64,000 nucleotides of DNA from Protopterus annectens (GCF_019279795.1 NC_056750.1:697267894-697331893), one strand, 5' to 3'. Positions 1 through 12,216 are shown, numbered from the stretch's first letter. The notes: generated by a model from the letters alone, not told the origin. Numbers and translations are program-made.

Positions 1-820
1 GGGTTCATCTCATCTTCCAAAAAGATGGGCATTTTCACTTCAAAACTCAGCCAAAATTGAATGAAGTCATGGCCAACAACACAAACTGTAGGTGCTACCT
101 ATCAGGAAAGCATTACATAGACCAACTACTTTAGGCATCAGCTGTGGTGCATTGCATCCTTTAGACAGGAGAACATGGATCACAGATTGCATGCTGTGTC
201 AGGTCTTCCCACTAAATGGTGGAAAAATTAGATCTACAAGATTTCATCATATTGACTTATTCCATCAAAAATAGGAATGGGAATTTGCTATACTTCAATG
301 AGGTGTGTATGCTGGCATTGTTGGGGACCTGGCTTACTCAGACCTATGCCAGTAACACTTTCTAATTTTGAGAGGGGTTACATGTGCCTATACCGGCCAG
401 TGTTTGTTTCCTCACCTCTGGGTCAATACGCTATTTCCGGCTTTGTCACATACATAGGAGCTATACAGATATATGACCTCCCATTTTTCCTTTGTAAACT
501 GTTTTTCCAGTCTCTCTTCCCAATATTTTCTGGCCTCGTCTGATTGTTATAGTTGTCTTGCAATATTTTAAATGTCCTACTAATTATCCCTTTCTAAATT
601 CAGCTTCTGTTCTAGACTCAACTAAAAACTCTGCCAAACCTGGTATTTTACATAACATTCCCCTATCCCTTTCTCTTTGCTTATACTCTGATTTCATTCC
701 CTGGCAGGAAAGATGGCCCGTAACCAACAGTCCAGATATATCTTAGACTTCATCCCACTCTATTACCTTTTTCTCTTTTGTTATTTGCTCCCAATACCAT
801 GGTTCATTTGTCAGTTTTCA
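1..820. other. No recognisable gene
   Basis: Only short open frames without recognisable domains occur here. No LINE, PLE or DIRS motif could be matched in any frame. The sequence is ordinary AT-rich DNA. I see no host exon. Confidence 0.5.
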
Positions 821-1640
821 ATCAAGAAAACACAAAATGAACCGATGATAGTGAAACCAGGAAACAAAAAGTCCAAAGCACCAAACAAAAAGCAAATTTC
901 ACAGCGTTGTATCAATATTTTTAATAAAACAAAGCTTTCAGACAAAAGTCCTTCTTCAGTGTTAATAAAATTATATCAGGACATCACATCCTTTATACTT
1001 AAAAATCCAACAAGCACATGACACAGCCTACCTATCACAAACTAAGTACAATCAAATAATTAAAAAGAGACAATTAATGGAATATCTCACTAAAAAGTCT
1101 TAAAAGAGTATATTACATTCCATTAAAATTTCAAATGTATTTACTACTATAAAACTTAATATAGTCACATTTTATTTAGGAATTACTTAAAGACGTACAC
1201 GTAATTTTACTAAATTAAATAAGTGCTTATATATATCTATTTATCTAATAATATGCACTTATTAATGCATACATTATTTATACCACGATTTCAAAACTGG
1301 CTACTAAAAAACATGATATAATCACAAATCATTTAACATTGCCTCAAATACGTATACGTATTTATACATTACTAGAGCAAAAAAAGGGAGAAGGTTCATA
1401 TGTATTTGTACATGTCTAATAGTAGAAAACTTATTTGTGCTTATATTTGAACATACATAATTTAAGATGTACACAAATATAAGTGTACAGATTACTAGCA
1501 ATTATTTTACTTGTTGTTGCTTCCTTTTCAAGATAGGTTTTATTGTAACCTGTTCATTCAAACCAGGGTAAGTATCTGCATGTAAGCGGATGATCCACTC
1601 ATATTCCCTAGTGTCCAATCTATTTATCAAATCCCCAAGT
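820..1640 (-). mobile_element. Penelope-like element, 3' end relic
   Basis: Read on the minus strand, about 1640-1500 encodes a PLE C-terminal tail. It reads roughly EYEWIIRLHADTYPGLNEQ followed by a basic end and a stop. The GLNE segment is the same tail motif seen at the ends of the other PLE copies here (near 2440, 52220, 55060 and 61490). Downstream lies an AT-rich 3' region ending in a hammerhead-like motif at 934-959. The RT and endonuclease of this copy are absent, so it is a 5'-truncated or rearranged fragment. It lies downstream, in the same orientation, of the larger PLE at 2.4-6.4 kb. The outer boundary near 820 is a guess. Confidence 0.6.
934..959 (-). ncRNA. Hammerhead-like ribozyme core motif (PLE 3' end)
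   Basis: On the minus strand the sequence is CTGAAGA, then a 4-bp stem GGAC/GTCT with a TTTT loop, then GAAAGC. This matches the CUGANGA...stem II...GAAA core order of hammerhead ribozymes, which are known from vertebrate PLEs. An extra A lies before stem II, and stems I and III were not established. Self-cleavage is therefore unproven. Confidence 0.4.
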
Positions 1641-1705
1641 CTAATATTAGAGGTTAGAATATCTATTATCCCCAAGTCTAATATTAAAGGTGAGAATATC
1701 TATTA
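1632..1705. repeat. 37-bp tandem duplication
   Basis: Two copies of a 37-bp unit starting TCCCCAAGTCTAATATTA, at 1632-1668 and 1669-1705, differ at a few bases. The first copy lies in the PLE C-terminal coding relic, so the duplication arose inside a dead element. Confidence 0.85.
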
Positions 1706-2243
1706 CACAAAAGAAACAACGGTGTGATTCATCTGTCTCCTGTATATGCTAGGCTAGAGAATTAGTGATTACCTTTGTCAGTTTTCCACAGTAAATTCCA
1801 GCCCTCTTTTGCTGATTTTATATAATCCTACTTGCATACGTCTCGACTGTCCAGATTTTGACAGAATATCCAGATTTTTGCACTATAATTTAGTCTGTTC
1901 CTCATAAAATATGTGGTTTTCTGGCAAATATTTGAGTATTTACACCACTATGTAATAATATACATTTGAGTTTCAGACATCATATTTTTTAGAGAATGCA
2001 AACTAACACAAAACCTGTTATTCTGTCTTATTTTAACAAAGTAACCAAAATATGAATGGCAGCCTACTATTACTACAGAAAAATAATAAAACGCAGCCAT
2101 AGGTGCCACAAACCAGAACTTTAATAAATATTTAAGTGCTTTCATTCAGAGATGAACTTCATTGGAAACACATACACAAAAAATTCCTGTTACTTAAGTA
2201 CTCCTTTTAAAAAATGCATCAAATGTAAACCATATCATTCTTA

Positions 2244-2417
2244 AATCCATGCACACTAAAAAAAATTACTGACCTTACAAAATATTAAAATTACATATGT
2301 AAAACATTTCAAATTCAGTACATAAAAACTAATCCATACACACTAAAAAAAATTACTGACCTTACAAAATATTAAAATTACATATGTAAAACATTTCAAA
2401 TCCAGTACATAAAAACT
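2244..2417. repeat. 87-bp tandem duplication
   Basis: Two nearly identical 87-bp copies begin AATCCATGCA (2244) and AATCCATACA (2331). Only a few substitutions separate them, so the duplication is young. It lies just 3' of the coding end of the minus-strand PLE. Confidence 0.9.
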
Positions 2418-2419
2418 AT

Positions 2420-3566
2420 TATTAAATGGATGCTGCTTTAATCATTAGAATTGGCTTCACAGAAATCACTTCATTTAACCCTGGCAAAATGCTTGCATTA
2501 AGCAAAACATGCCACAAACTCCATACGCTCAGCATGTAGCTCCTATTCACCACCTCTTGCTGGCATAGGAACTTTTTCAAAAAAAACAAAAAGCAAATTT
2601 CTTAAATTCCTTGCACACAACATAATGTTTGTACAATGCATTGGATGAATTTGCCTTTTTAAGAGCATAAATGTAATAGTAAATCCTATTTCTAATAAGA
2701 CTAATGGTCTTACCAACATAAAAAGCTGGACACGAGGCATGCAGGGCAATATGTTCCACCCCCCTTTGTATTACAATCATATCTCCCATTAACTGAGATC
2801 AAATTTGGATAATCAGACACTGACAGATGGAAAGCCTTCAAGATATACTTGCACTGTCTGGATTCCCCACAACGTTTCATCCCAAGATTACTAGAAGAAC
2901 CTGGGTCCAAATCCTGTTTCCTTTCCAAAATAGTCTTTAAACTGGCACCATTTTTGAACACAAATCTAGGGTATTTCCCTAAACCATTTAACATACCCAT
3001 AGTGCCAAAGACAGTATTCCAATGACCACTAATACAATTCCTCAAGGAAAACACTTCCCTGTTGTATTGCATAACAAAAACCAGAATAGGATTACATACC
3101 CAAGGGTCCTCCATCTTTTTAATGACCATTTTTCTAGAATGCAAAATGGGGATATACTTTGTGTGTCTCCCCTCAGCTACCCAAGTCAATGCCTTATCCA
3201 GCAAATCTTGGGGGTACCCATGACACTTAAACGTTTCACTTAATCTCAAAGTTTCAACATTGCATATTTTATTATCATAAACCAATCTACTTGATATAAT
3301 GTACTGTCCCTTTACCAAATTTCTCTTTTGCCATCTGGGATGTTAGCGGTCATAATGTAAATAACCATTCGAAAAAGTATCCTTGCGGTAAATGTTAGAC
3401 TCAAATTTTTCCATCTCTAGATTCTTACATAAGTTGATTTCCAAATAATTAATTGAAATAGCATCAACCTGATAAGTAAACCTCAAAAACTCTGTTGAAT
3501 CATTCAAGTATGTAATAAACATGTCCAGTTCACCCTTACTCCCTCTCCATAAAATAAAGTGTAAGA
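2420..3566 (-). pseudogene. PLE C-terminal part: RT thumb and GIY-YIG endonuclease
   Basis: Reading down the minus strand, the RT continues after its catalytic box with LHFILWRGSKGELDMF and FLRFTYQ. A linker follows, with the NGYLHYDR-like segment and a YPQDLLDKAL segment. Next come the cysteine-containing pre-endonuclease region (about 2900-2800) and the endonuclease motif CPAFYVGKT near 2740-2706, the YIG half of GIY-YIG. The tail GLNEVISVKPIL lies near 2460-2430. The main open stretch is 3318-2710, and a frameshift inside the cysteine region moves the FYVGKT part to another frame. The protein would nick target DNA and copy its RNA in the nucleus, but this copy cannot encode it intact. Confidence 0.8.
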
Positions 3567-4288
3567 ATTCAGATTACTGTACTGTACCGTCATTTGCTGG
3601 AAGCACTGTATGCAAAGAGACTGAGAAACGGAAGTCTTAATTACCCAAGCTCATGCTGAACAGGTGTCAGTCTCTCCTTTATGGACCAAGTCTTGTGCAC
3701 TTTTCAGAATGAATTCTCCAAACACTGTAGTTTATTTAATAAGGTTTTATTAGATGTTCACAATATCCAAATACTGTCTTCATTAAGAATACTGATAAAC
3801 AATTCAAGTTGCTGCACATCATATTCTGATTGTCCTGAACAACGTAAACTGACATAGTCTCTAGATGACCTGTTTTCTGTACTCAGGCTCGAGTGTTTGA
3901 CATCTTCTCTGAAGTAACAGGTCGAATGAACTTACTAACCTTAACTGAACTGCTATCCTGAATACAGCATAATATATTGCTTTAGTCTAGTAAATTTCCT
4001 TATTTGCTTTTTTTAACCATGGTCTCAGGCTTTGTATGTGCTTATTTTAACATTCCATTAAGGAACATTCTGTAGCTGATCTTTCCCTTGAGGAAAGAAC
4101 ATTCTGTCTGCACACTTTATGCTTATCTTTCAGTTTTAGTAAACTGTCTTCCATGCTTGGCCAGCAAGGTTATTTTCCTTTCTGGTTAACTGTCTTTTAT
4201 GCATAAATAAAACACAATTTATTTTACCCTTTAGCCTGTAAAATGTCTAATAACTACTTTAAAATGTAAGACCCTAATCTAACATTAA
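3567..4288. mobile_element. ~720-bp unclassified insertion inside PLE RT
   Basis: The PLE RT runs up to a FLDDI catalytic box (near 4290-4310, minus strand) and resumes at 3566 with LHFILW. The sequence between has no PLE coding content. Flanking 8-mers (minus strand ATATCTTA and AATTCTTA) may be a decayed target-site duplication. The ends look weakly inverted (TCAGATTA against TTAGATTA). This would suit a small DNA transposon, but no family was recognised. Confidence 0.45.
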
Positions 4289-5060
4289 GATATCATCCAA
4301 AAACTGCAAGTATGTTACTAATTTTGAATTAAAGGGTGACCAAATACAACATTTGTTTCCCAATACCATAACACCATATGAGCAAAAATTGGGGCAGATT
4401 TAACCCCCCATTGCCACCCCCTTACACTGCTTGAAATATTCTCCTTCATAATACACAAAGTTATTAACTAAGACAATCTCCATACATTGATGAATAAGAT
4501 TAATCTAATCATTACTTAATTTAGTTCTCAATACCATAGCCTTGTGAAACCACTTCAGTCCCATCTCATGCAGTATGACCAAAAATAGATCCTTTATATC
4601 AACTGCTACCATCAAGTCATCAGCACAAAAAAGTACACAAGCTACGGATTCAAGAAAATGCCACAAATCCTTTAAGAAATATTTTTGTCATCCCCAAAGG
4701 TTTTTAAATTGTGATCGACAAACTTAGCGAATGGTTCAGTCTTGTCCCCCCTTGCCACTATCAGTCTAAGTGGTGGATCCTTGGTGGACTTGTAAACCTT
4801 AGGTATTCTGAATATAGCCGGGATCTTAGGATTCTTTACCAAAAAGAACTCTCTCGGGTTCAGGGGTAAATTATATGAAACAAAAATGTCCTCCAGTTCT
4901 AAATCAATAACATGATAGGCCATATTAATCTCATTACAAGAAACTTCTACAAAAAACTCCCTATTATTGCAATAATCCATCATCTTAGAGGAGTATAAAA
5001 ACTGATGCATAATTACCACCCCCCTTTATCAGGTTGCATAACTCTTATACTCCTGTCATT
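4289..5060 (-). pseudogene. PLE reverse transcriptase, N-terminal half
   Basis: On the minus strand the region encodes a PLE RT entry (VVIMHQFLYS), then PAIFRIPKVYKSTKDPPLR, which is the conserved PLE 'LPK-hK...PLRPIVS' block (about 4850-4740). Near 4450-4330 it reads GEYFKQCKGVAMGG and later VMVLGNK, matching the RT region before the catalytic box. FLDDI lies near 4310-4290. The longest clean frame is 5019-4672; frameshifts separate it from the rest. Without restored frames no RT could be made. Confidence 0.75.
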
Positions 5061-5069
5061 AGCTAGTAT

Positions 5070-6370
5070 GTTCAGGAGTTTCTTCTCATCGTCAGACAAA
5101 TTTTAATATTTTGATTTGTAACCCCTGCACCATTCTGTAATAGAATTTTCACAAAGCCATTCAAAAAGTGCAACTGGGGGATGAGGGGTGGATTGAATAC
5201 ATTGCATCTATACAGCTCATTCCCAGAAGGACAAGTTGTATTATCAGGGAGCATACATCTTAGATTCAATCTTCTTGTGTATAATTTTAATTCTGTTAAA
5301 TAATCAACATTAGGTCTCCTTGTTGGTATAAACTTAAACCCTTCTGAAATAGAGCCCCATAAACAGGTGTTATGTCCAGCCTACAAAAATTGTAAATCAA
5401 ACATCCCCCATAATTAAACACAGTACCTTTAAGAGAAATGTCCATTCCTTCAACTGAAACGTCCATCACTACCATTTCTCATAATGACTGATCTTCTGAA
5501 ATTCCTGGATGGAATGAATGGACATATATTTTTTCTTGTAATTGTAATTGCCCACATCCTGAGAGATGCCCTTCATTATCCATTGTTTGTCCCGCTTCTC
5601 CTCCAATCAGTTTAATCTCCTCAGAACCTTCTCCTCCGAAAAATGGCTCCACTGTTCATTATTGTCAGACCTCTCACTTTCATCTGCATCACACACAGGT
5701 TGATCAATGGCCAAACTACTCAAACTCTGAGGTTTCGGGTAAACAGCTTTCTCAAAATAATCTCTCTTGTCCCTCAGTACCTTTTTTTTGCTTCCTTTAA
5801 AATGCACTCTTCTCCATTTTATCCACCATTTGAAGAATATCTATCAACCGAGCAGAGTGGTCAGGAAACAGTAAATCTTTCTGCATTTCTGTATCTAATT
5901 TAGTAATCTCATCTTCCAATTTTTTCAACTGTCACACATTATCCCTCACAATAATGACCATTAGTTCTATTCCACATCAATCAAAACAAAAAATCAATCC
6001 GTTCATGGTGTAAAATAGAACCCAAAACAACACCACTGTGATACTTGTGCATCCTTAACCCTCAAGGTGCATGCTTGTTAATAATACAAAAGTTAAGGAA
6101 TGAATTCTCCATTTGCATGGTTTTAAATTTATGTAGATATTTATCACACCTTCTCATTTTGGCCTCCAGCACAAGGTCAAAGTCATTACCAGCTCCATTC
6201 TCCTCAATGACAACAGAAGCAGCATTTGCTCATCTGTGAACATATATTTAGCTGAAAACCAACCTTGGAGATCGCCCGGTAATGAACCCGCCTGTAGCCT
6301 CTCACTCTTGTCCACAGTAATGTTATTAAAAGTTACGTCAGTTGTCTTATTCAAACAGACTGACACAAAT
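5070..6370 (-). pseudogene. PLE N-terminal region, broken
   Basis: Minus-strand frames here hold charged, probably helical segments such as LKKLEDEITKLDTEMQKDLL (about 5935-5870) and a lysine/arginine-rich stretch ending KMRRCDKYLHKFK (about 6170-6120). PLEs carry a coiled-coil-like region before RT, and this position fits. Many stops interrupt it. Assignment rests on position and composition, not a conserved catalytic motif. Confidence 0.5.
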
Positions 6371-6900
6371 GCTGGTGCCTCGCTACCACAACCAGTGTTT
6401 ATAATATTTTTTTAGCAACAGCCATAAGAACAGTATTTAAAGTCTGTTCCTGATTCTGGACCTTTGTGTCCATACTATTTTGGCTTAGTCCAAATTTTCT
6501 GCACATAGAATTTGAAAGGTATGCTTACTTACAGTAACCCTATTTGGCAAAATCTCCTGTATCAGTTCCTGTGTTGGTTTAGTTCTTAGAATACTTTCTG
6601 CAGCTTTATGAATATAATATTCTGTGTGGCTGTTCCTATTCTCTTTAAGTAAGGCCTGCATCTAAAATCCTACTATTTTCTTATTTCTCAAAAGTCGCCT
6701 CCAGTTCAATCATCATCCGTTTCAACTTTGATTTATAACGTTCTGCTTGTGCTGTGAATAGCAGCCATAACTGTGTATCTGTAAAGTGTTATTCTAATCA
6801 GGAAATAATACTAAATCCCTTGCTCTAGTAGGAAGGTGAACCTATTCCTCTCAGCTCTTGCCTTATTCCCCTCCCAAATGAATTCCTTCAACTCTTTATT
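6370..6900. other. No recognisable gene
   Basis: AT-rich sequence between the PLE and the old LINE. It may contain more PLE 5' sequence on the minus strand, but no motif was certain. Confidence 0.35.
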
Positions 6901-7689
6901 AATTACTGCCAACAATGTTTCATCTGGTTGATAAAAATATGACTGTCCTGTGTATAAAACTAAAATGACTAAAAACATTATACGACTTGTACTTTAATAT
7001 CCATATCTACAATCAAAAGCTTAGTTTTACCTTTTTTGAATTATTTTTTGTTTAGTCTCTTCCAACACATACTTTGCTGCAGTAACAGAATGCTTTTTAA
7101 TCCATACACCTAAATATGTCATCTTATCATATCCCCATAAATATGGGTAATGCTGTGACAGGTTTGAGTTTAACAGAGAGGAGTATGAGTGTGTCATGAT
7201 GTAGCAGTTTAAATACTAGAGAACCAAGTATGATTTTGGTTGCTTGATTGACATATATCTGGTTAGTCTTTTTTGGTTGAGGGACAGTGGCAGCCTTGCT
7301 TAGGAGTGTTGTCTGTGTTTGATTTTGCTCACAATTAATTGAATGGTTGCAAATTTCTTTTAGTATGCTGCAACATACAGTGGCAGTTCCAATTATATTT
7401 TGGTGAGTACTATAGATTTGTCTGTGGTGGTTCTTCACAGAAGAAAAATGATGTTGGAAACTTTATGTGACTCTTATACCCAGGACACTCCAGTACACCA
7501 ACACCAATAGGAGCTAACCATGAGACTCCCATCCAAACTGCTAATGAGTTTAACTCCTTCTTCACAGATGCCATCCAAACTCTAGCCAGTCAGCTATCTC
7601 CTGATGCTTCTAGCATTCCCACCCCCATAACTAGATAACTAGCACTCTTCCTACCTTCCTATTACAACCTATATCTACCAACTTTATTT

Positions 7690-8660
7690 TCAAACTCCTA
7701 GCAAAACTGAAGCCTTGTACCCCTTCCGCTGACCAAATCCCAGCTGAATATCTGCAAAAAGCGGCCAGAGCAGTAGCTTATCCTGTATCCATCCTGATAA
7801 ACAGAACCATTAAAAAAGGATATATCTCTACCAGCTGGAAAACATCACACATTATCCCCCTACACAAAGGTGGCAACTTCAATGAATATTCTAACTATAG
7901 ACCCATAGCCCTTCTATCCCCCTTAGCAAAAATAATGGAAAAATGCATTCACCATCAGCTAACAGGCCATCTAACTCAACACAACTTACTAGCTAAGGGC
8001 CAACATGGCTTTAGGCCATTCCATAGTACCACCACTGCCCTCCTATCCTTTACAGACACCATTAATAGAAACCGCAATAACAATGTACTCTCTTCAGCAC
8101 TATTTATCGATCTTTCAAAGGCGTTTGATATGGTAAACCACACATTGCTTATCAATATTCTCCAATCGCTTTCCCTGGATACTCAATCTATAAAGTGGTT
8201 TACTTCCTACCTGAGCAATAGGCAACAAGCAGTGCACTGGGAAAATAATATATCATCCCACCTGCCAGTCACACTGGGAGTTCCCCAGGGCTCCATTCTA
8301 GGTCCTCTGTTATTTTCAATTTTTATTAATGATCCCTACTTGGCTATTCCAAATGCAACTTGTATACAATATGCAGATGACTCTACATTAATCTGCACAG
8401 CTAAATCTGCTTCTGAACTGCAATGCCAAACCCAGAAAGTATTTAGCATAGTTGAGACATGGTTCTTAAAGTGCTGCCTCCTATTGAATCCCAAAAAAAC
8501 AAAGCTCCTGCTCTTTACTCGTACTTGTAGGTCAACACCAATATATATCTCAGTCATTCCTAACAATGGTACCCTCATATACCCAGACTCTACCACCAAA
8601 CTCCTTGGTATTGCAATAGACAACAACCTTAACTTTGACACCCACATTAATAAACTATAA
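7690..8660 (+). pseudogene. L2-like ORF2 reverse transcriptase
   Basis: The plus strand encodes the RT core of an L2-clade LINE. Blocks in order: IPLHKGG (about 7858), YSNYRPIALLSPLAK, GQHGFRPFHSTTTALL, LFIDLSKAFDMVNHTLL (first catalytic Asp), LGVPQGSILGPLLFSIFIND, and QYADDSTLI with the catalytic pair Asp-Asp (about 8367-8393). KLLGIAIDNNLNFDTHI follows. The stretch from 7935 to 8660 is open for 241 codons; the part before is interrupted by stops, and a TAA at 8658 cuts it before the C-terminal region. The upstream endonuclease is missing through 5' truncation. Confidence 0.85.
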
Positions 8661-9220
8661 AATCAGTTAACAGAAAAATGGGCTGCCTGTACAGAGTCAA
8701 ACTCTTCCTTACTTCAATAGCAAGAACTACCATTGCTCACTCCCATCTAATCTCTACTCTATGCCTCACCAATATACACTAACCTTTCCAAAAAGAATCT
8801 TCTCAAACTTGCTACCTCTTATCATAATATTGCCAGATTTGCCACTGGTAAACCCTTCATAACCCATCACTGTCAGAATCTCAAACAACTCGGATGGCTT
8901 GAACTTCAAAACCAGCTTCAACTCAACCAACTTACAATTGCCCATAAGGTCCTTTACCAGCCAAACAATACTCCAATGCTCTCAGACCTCATAACCCCCT
9001 ACAAAATCTTAATGCCTTGCGTTCATCAAATAAACTCCTAGTTAACATAGGCAAGTCTTACAACATGACAGGGGACTCTCCATTCTCAAACACAACTGGG
9101 AAAAACTGGAACCTTGTACCTATTGAACTTACTTCCCTTCCTTCCTTACCACTCTTCAAACAAAAACTTAAAACCTTCCTCAAAACATATTGGCTGTGCC
9201 CTTGTAGCAACCCTGGCTAA
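8660..9220 (+). pseudogene. L2-like ORF2 C-terminal region
   Basis: After the stop, plus-strand frames continue the L2 C-terminus with frameshifts. They end at 9017-9220 with WNLVPIELTSLPSLPLFKQ and a KTFLKTYWLC tail, the common 'WN-LP---SL--FK--LK' LINE ending. It lacks catalytic residues. Confidence 0.75.
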
Positions 9221-9454
9221 CCTATCATTAATGCTACTAATATCTTTTCTAGCTGTTCTCTCTCCACTAAATTAATCTTCTGTAGTGCAATGGTAAGCAT
9301 CTAGTAAGAACCTGGATACTATTTTTAGCCACTGGCATATGTATATTATCTTGCTCTAAACTTTGTATATAGTTTTATGATATTTACTGTTAAATGCATA
9401 AACTATCTTCTATGTCTTCTTCTTAAATAAATAAATAAATTATGGTCTCAGAAT

Positions 9455-10215
9455 AGTAGGTATTGATTTTAGTATGGTTTTCCCAATGTCATTCTGATGG
9501 TTCATGGTTTCATCTAGCCACATGTCCAGGTATGTAAAGATAAGCAGGATTTCAATAGAGAGGTTGTTTTAAAAAAAATAGTTGTTAAACTCTTAGTTTG
9601 CTAAGTTTTTTGAAAGTTTTGATGGGCACCAAAAATCAGGGATTTAGTCTTATATGGATTAAGAATAATCCCTGACAGTATGCCAAAAGCTGGGTATTAA
9701 AATATTTTCTTGGAGTTTCTTTTGTAGATCAGAGTAATTTGGGCTAGATGTATTGATGAGTATGTCATCAACATATAAAATTAGGGGAGATGATGAAAAT
9801 CAGTGGGAAGTTTATTGATAAAAAAAATAATAAAAAGTGGTGCCAGGATGGAGTCTTTAGGGACTCCAGTCTAAAAAATGGAATTTGTACACATGGCTGA
9901 GCTTATTTTTATGCTAAAAGTCCTCATGGATAAGTCTTTAAACCAGACAGGTTGTAGACTGACATCTATATGGATCAAATGGCAGAGAAGAATGGAGTGG
10001 TTGTCAAGGCCAAAGATGTCTGTAAGATTAATAAAGACAGCTTCAGTAAGACTGCCTTAGTTCACATTTACCAGGTGCTTAAGCCAGTTGTGCTTCTCCC
10101 GGAAGAAAATCCATGTTGATTATGCAAAAGGAATTGATATTGCTGTAGGCAGATTGAAAGTTGGCTTTGCACAGTTTTCTGTAGAACTTTACCTAGTGTT
10201 GGTAAAACTGGTATT
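9455..10215 (-). pseudogene. L2-like LINE reverse transcriptase relic
   Basis: On the minus strand about 10215-10060 reads in one frame PIPVLPTLGKVLQKTVQ, then LLHNQHGFSSGRSTTG, the standard 'RPIS-LP-LSK-LEK' and 'QHGFR-G-ST' RT blocks. The catalytic box is intact as ILYVDDILI near 9780-9755. A YLDMWLDE segment (about 9535-9510) matches the 'LGV-LD' block after the RT. Frameshifts and stops lie between these islands. The enzyme would have primed cDNA synthesis at a nicked target. Confidence 0.75.
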
Positions 10216-10949
10216 GGGTGGAAATTCGAGGTTCTAATGGGCATAAGCTGTTTGGACAGAAGTCTAAATAGGGCTGATTTCTATGTCATGCATGAGGTTT
10301 GATGTGAGGCATAGACTGGAAACATGAAGTGAATGACTTATTTTAAATTCTCTGTTGTGATACAGTTATCAGGGTGCAAAGTGTCGGAGTCTTGGGGGTC
10401 ATTGAAAGAAAAAATTCTTAAAGGTCATTAACTTGAAGTAGAAGTGTAAGAGATATAAGGCAGACAGTAACTGAGTGGGTGGCTGTGAGGGTCATGTTGA
10501 ATGGAGGGGAGGTTACAAAATCCTTGACTAAAGTATGTGACAAACAAATGGCTTTTGGAACATGGAATGGCATCCTGTGATGCATTACATACAGGAATTC
10601 TACAGATAGTCAGAAGGTTAACCTTGAGCCAGAAGCATTTTGGTTACATAAGGAGAGTTGTTTGGAGGTGAATGATTTGACTCTGTGACTTTTAGTAGTT
10701 TATTTAGTGAGATGAATTAGTAATGAGTGACTCAGGATGAGGTTTGTTTCCATTAATATCAGGTTTCATTTTGTAGTTTTAATTGGTATTTAAGTTCATG
10801 GTAAACTGGTTCGTCAGTCTGTGTTTAAAGACATTAATGGTTTGTGGAAATAATTTTTTTGAAGAATGTGTAGGGCGACTGTATGGATCTCAGCAGAAAC
10901 AGTCTTTGGATCTTAAGAGGAAAGAACTGCAGTCCACTCCAGAGCAGAT

Positions 10950-12215
10950 TAGTGTGATCTTAGTTTGGATACATTATTTTTTGATTTAGTACTGAAACAG
11001 GCCATCTTTTAGGGAGGTACTTAACAGCAAGGCTATGAATGTTAAAGGTAATAGGGAAACGTTAGATGAATGAATGTTAATGTTGGAGAGCAATTTATAC
11101 AAGCCATGAGTATGAAGAGTTCCTTGAGTTGCAACAATCACAGGATGATTTGAGTATTTACATTTTTGATATAAGCTTCTAGTGAAACATTCCAAATATT
11201 TTTAGTTCAAATTCACATTGCCTTTTTTTTTCTTCCAGTTTTTAGGTACTAAACTCCTAAAGAGGTGTTTCTTGAGTAACATCTGTTGAAGAACATAGGT
11301 CCTTGATCATTTAGTGACTGAATTCATTGTCGCTAGGGCTACTTGCCAATTTGCTTATGCAAATACTGTGAAATTTAATTACATTTTTTATTACCGGCAA
11401 GTGATCCTCAGTGTTATTTCAATTTTTGTGAGTTTTAACTGGTATACCCAAAAGCGGATAAGAAGTAATACTTCATAAATGTGCAGCATATCTAACTCAT
11501 TAGCTTCTTTGTCCATACACACACACACACACACACACGCACACATGTGCACACACACACTGCCAGGGATATTTTGGCAGATCATGTTTTGTATTTTGCC
11601 TCACTTATCGACTTCTAAAATAATCTCTTACTGTTTTTTACACCTAAAGGCAAGTTTCTTTTTGTGCTATTTATTTAATTTCATAGCTGCTTACTGATGT
11701 CCTTACATAGCATAATGATGGTGTTTTCCTAGCTGTTTTTAATAAATTCAGATTCATGTGAGCACACTCTCAACTCTCAAATACAAAAATAGAGGAACAA
11801 AGCACAACTAAATGCCATTACTTGTCTGAGCCCCAGTCCTGTGAAACCCAAGAGACTATGAAAAATGTAATTGTATCACCAGGACGAGCATGTCCAAGTG
11901 CAGCAAATGTGGCATACCGATCGCGTGTTCATAGGGCTTTTCAAAGCACCCTGGCTGTGATTCCCCCTACCATCCTTAGGATACAGATAACTTTCAGAAA
12001 CAGCTCAGAATAAACAAAATTACAGGTGAATGCAGGAATTCTCACTGATTATATTACAAGTGCCAAAAAACAGAGAGTTGGTACAGGTGATCAGCACACA
12101 TTTATAGTTGAACTGTGACATTATGATGCATCATAAAGCACATGCATATCAGTTTCTGACAGCAACATCTAGAAGGAAAGATCACAAGAAAATGCTGACT
12201 AGGAGAGACAAAAAG

Positions 12216-12216
<1 letters not shown>
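10950..12216. other. No recognisable gene; contains (AC)n tract
   Basis: AT-rich DNA with no coding motif recognised on either strand. It holds the (AC)n microsatellite at 11517-11560 and a short GC-richer patch at 11.82-12.01 kb without a recognised domain. Confidence 0.45.
11517..11560. repeat. (AC)n microsatellite
   Basis: About 44 bp of AC repeats with small interruptions (GC, ATGTGC). Confidence 0.95.

Larger units (their letters stand above)
2420..6370 (-). mobile_element. Penelope-like retroelement, minus strand, degraded
   Basis: The element contains, in minus-strand order, an N-terminal coiled-coil-like region, an RT domain and a C-terminal GIY-YIG endonuclease, the domain order of endonuclease-bearing PLEs. 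Several frameshifts and stops break it. A ~0.7 kb insertion (3567-4288) splits it at the RT catalytic box. It differs clearly in sequence from the PLEs at 52-64 kb, so it is another family. The 5' limit near 6.37 kb is approximate. Confidence 0.82.
7480..9441 (+). mobile_element. L2-like LINE, 5'-truncated, plus strand
   Basis: The element starts within the ORF2 linker before RT, has a full RT core, the post-RT region and a 3' UTR ending in an AAATAAATAAATAAAT run near 9427-9441, typical of L2/CR1 3' tails. It is inserted in the older minus-strand LINE. The 5' truncation is common for LINEs. Confidence 0.85.
6950..10950 (-). mobile_element. Old L2-like LINE, minus strand, split by a younger L2
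   Basis: Two blocks (about 10.95-9.44 kb and 7.45-6.95 kb) read on the minus strand as one decayed LINE, separated by a plus-strand L2. The right block has clear RT motifs. The left block resembles the post-RT region (NQATKIILGSLVFKLLHHD). The 5' and 3' limits are approximate. Decay is much heavier than in the nested L2, which agrees with the nesting order. Confidence 0.7.

Noticed and set aside
713-1021. 102-codon plus-strand open frame with lysine-rich middle
   Set aside because: It overlaps the PLE 3' UTR and hammerhead-like motif on the other strand and has no recognisable domain.
11822-12013. Possible host exon in a GC-richer patch
   Set aside because: No recognisable domain and no convincing splice-site context on either strand.
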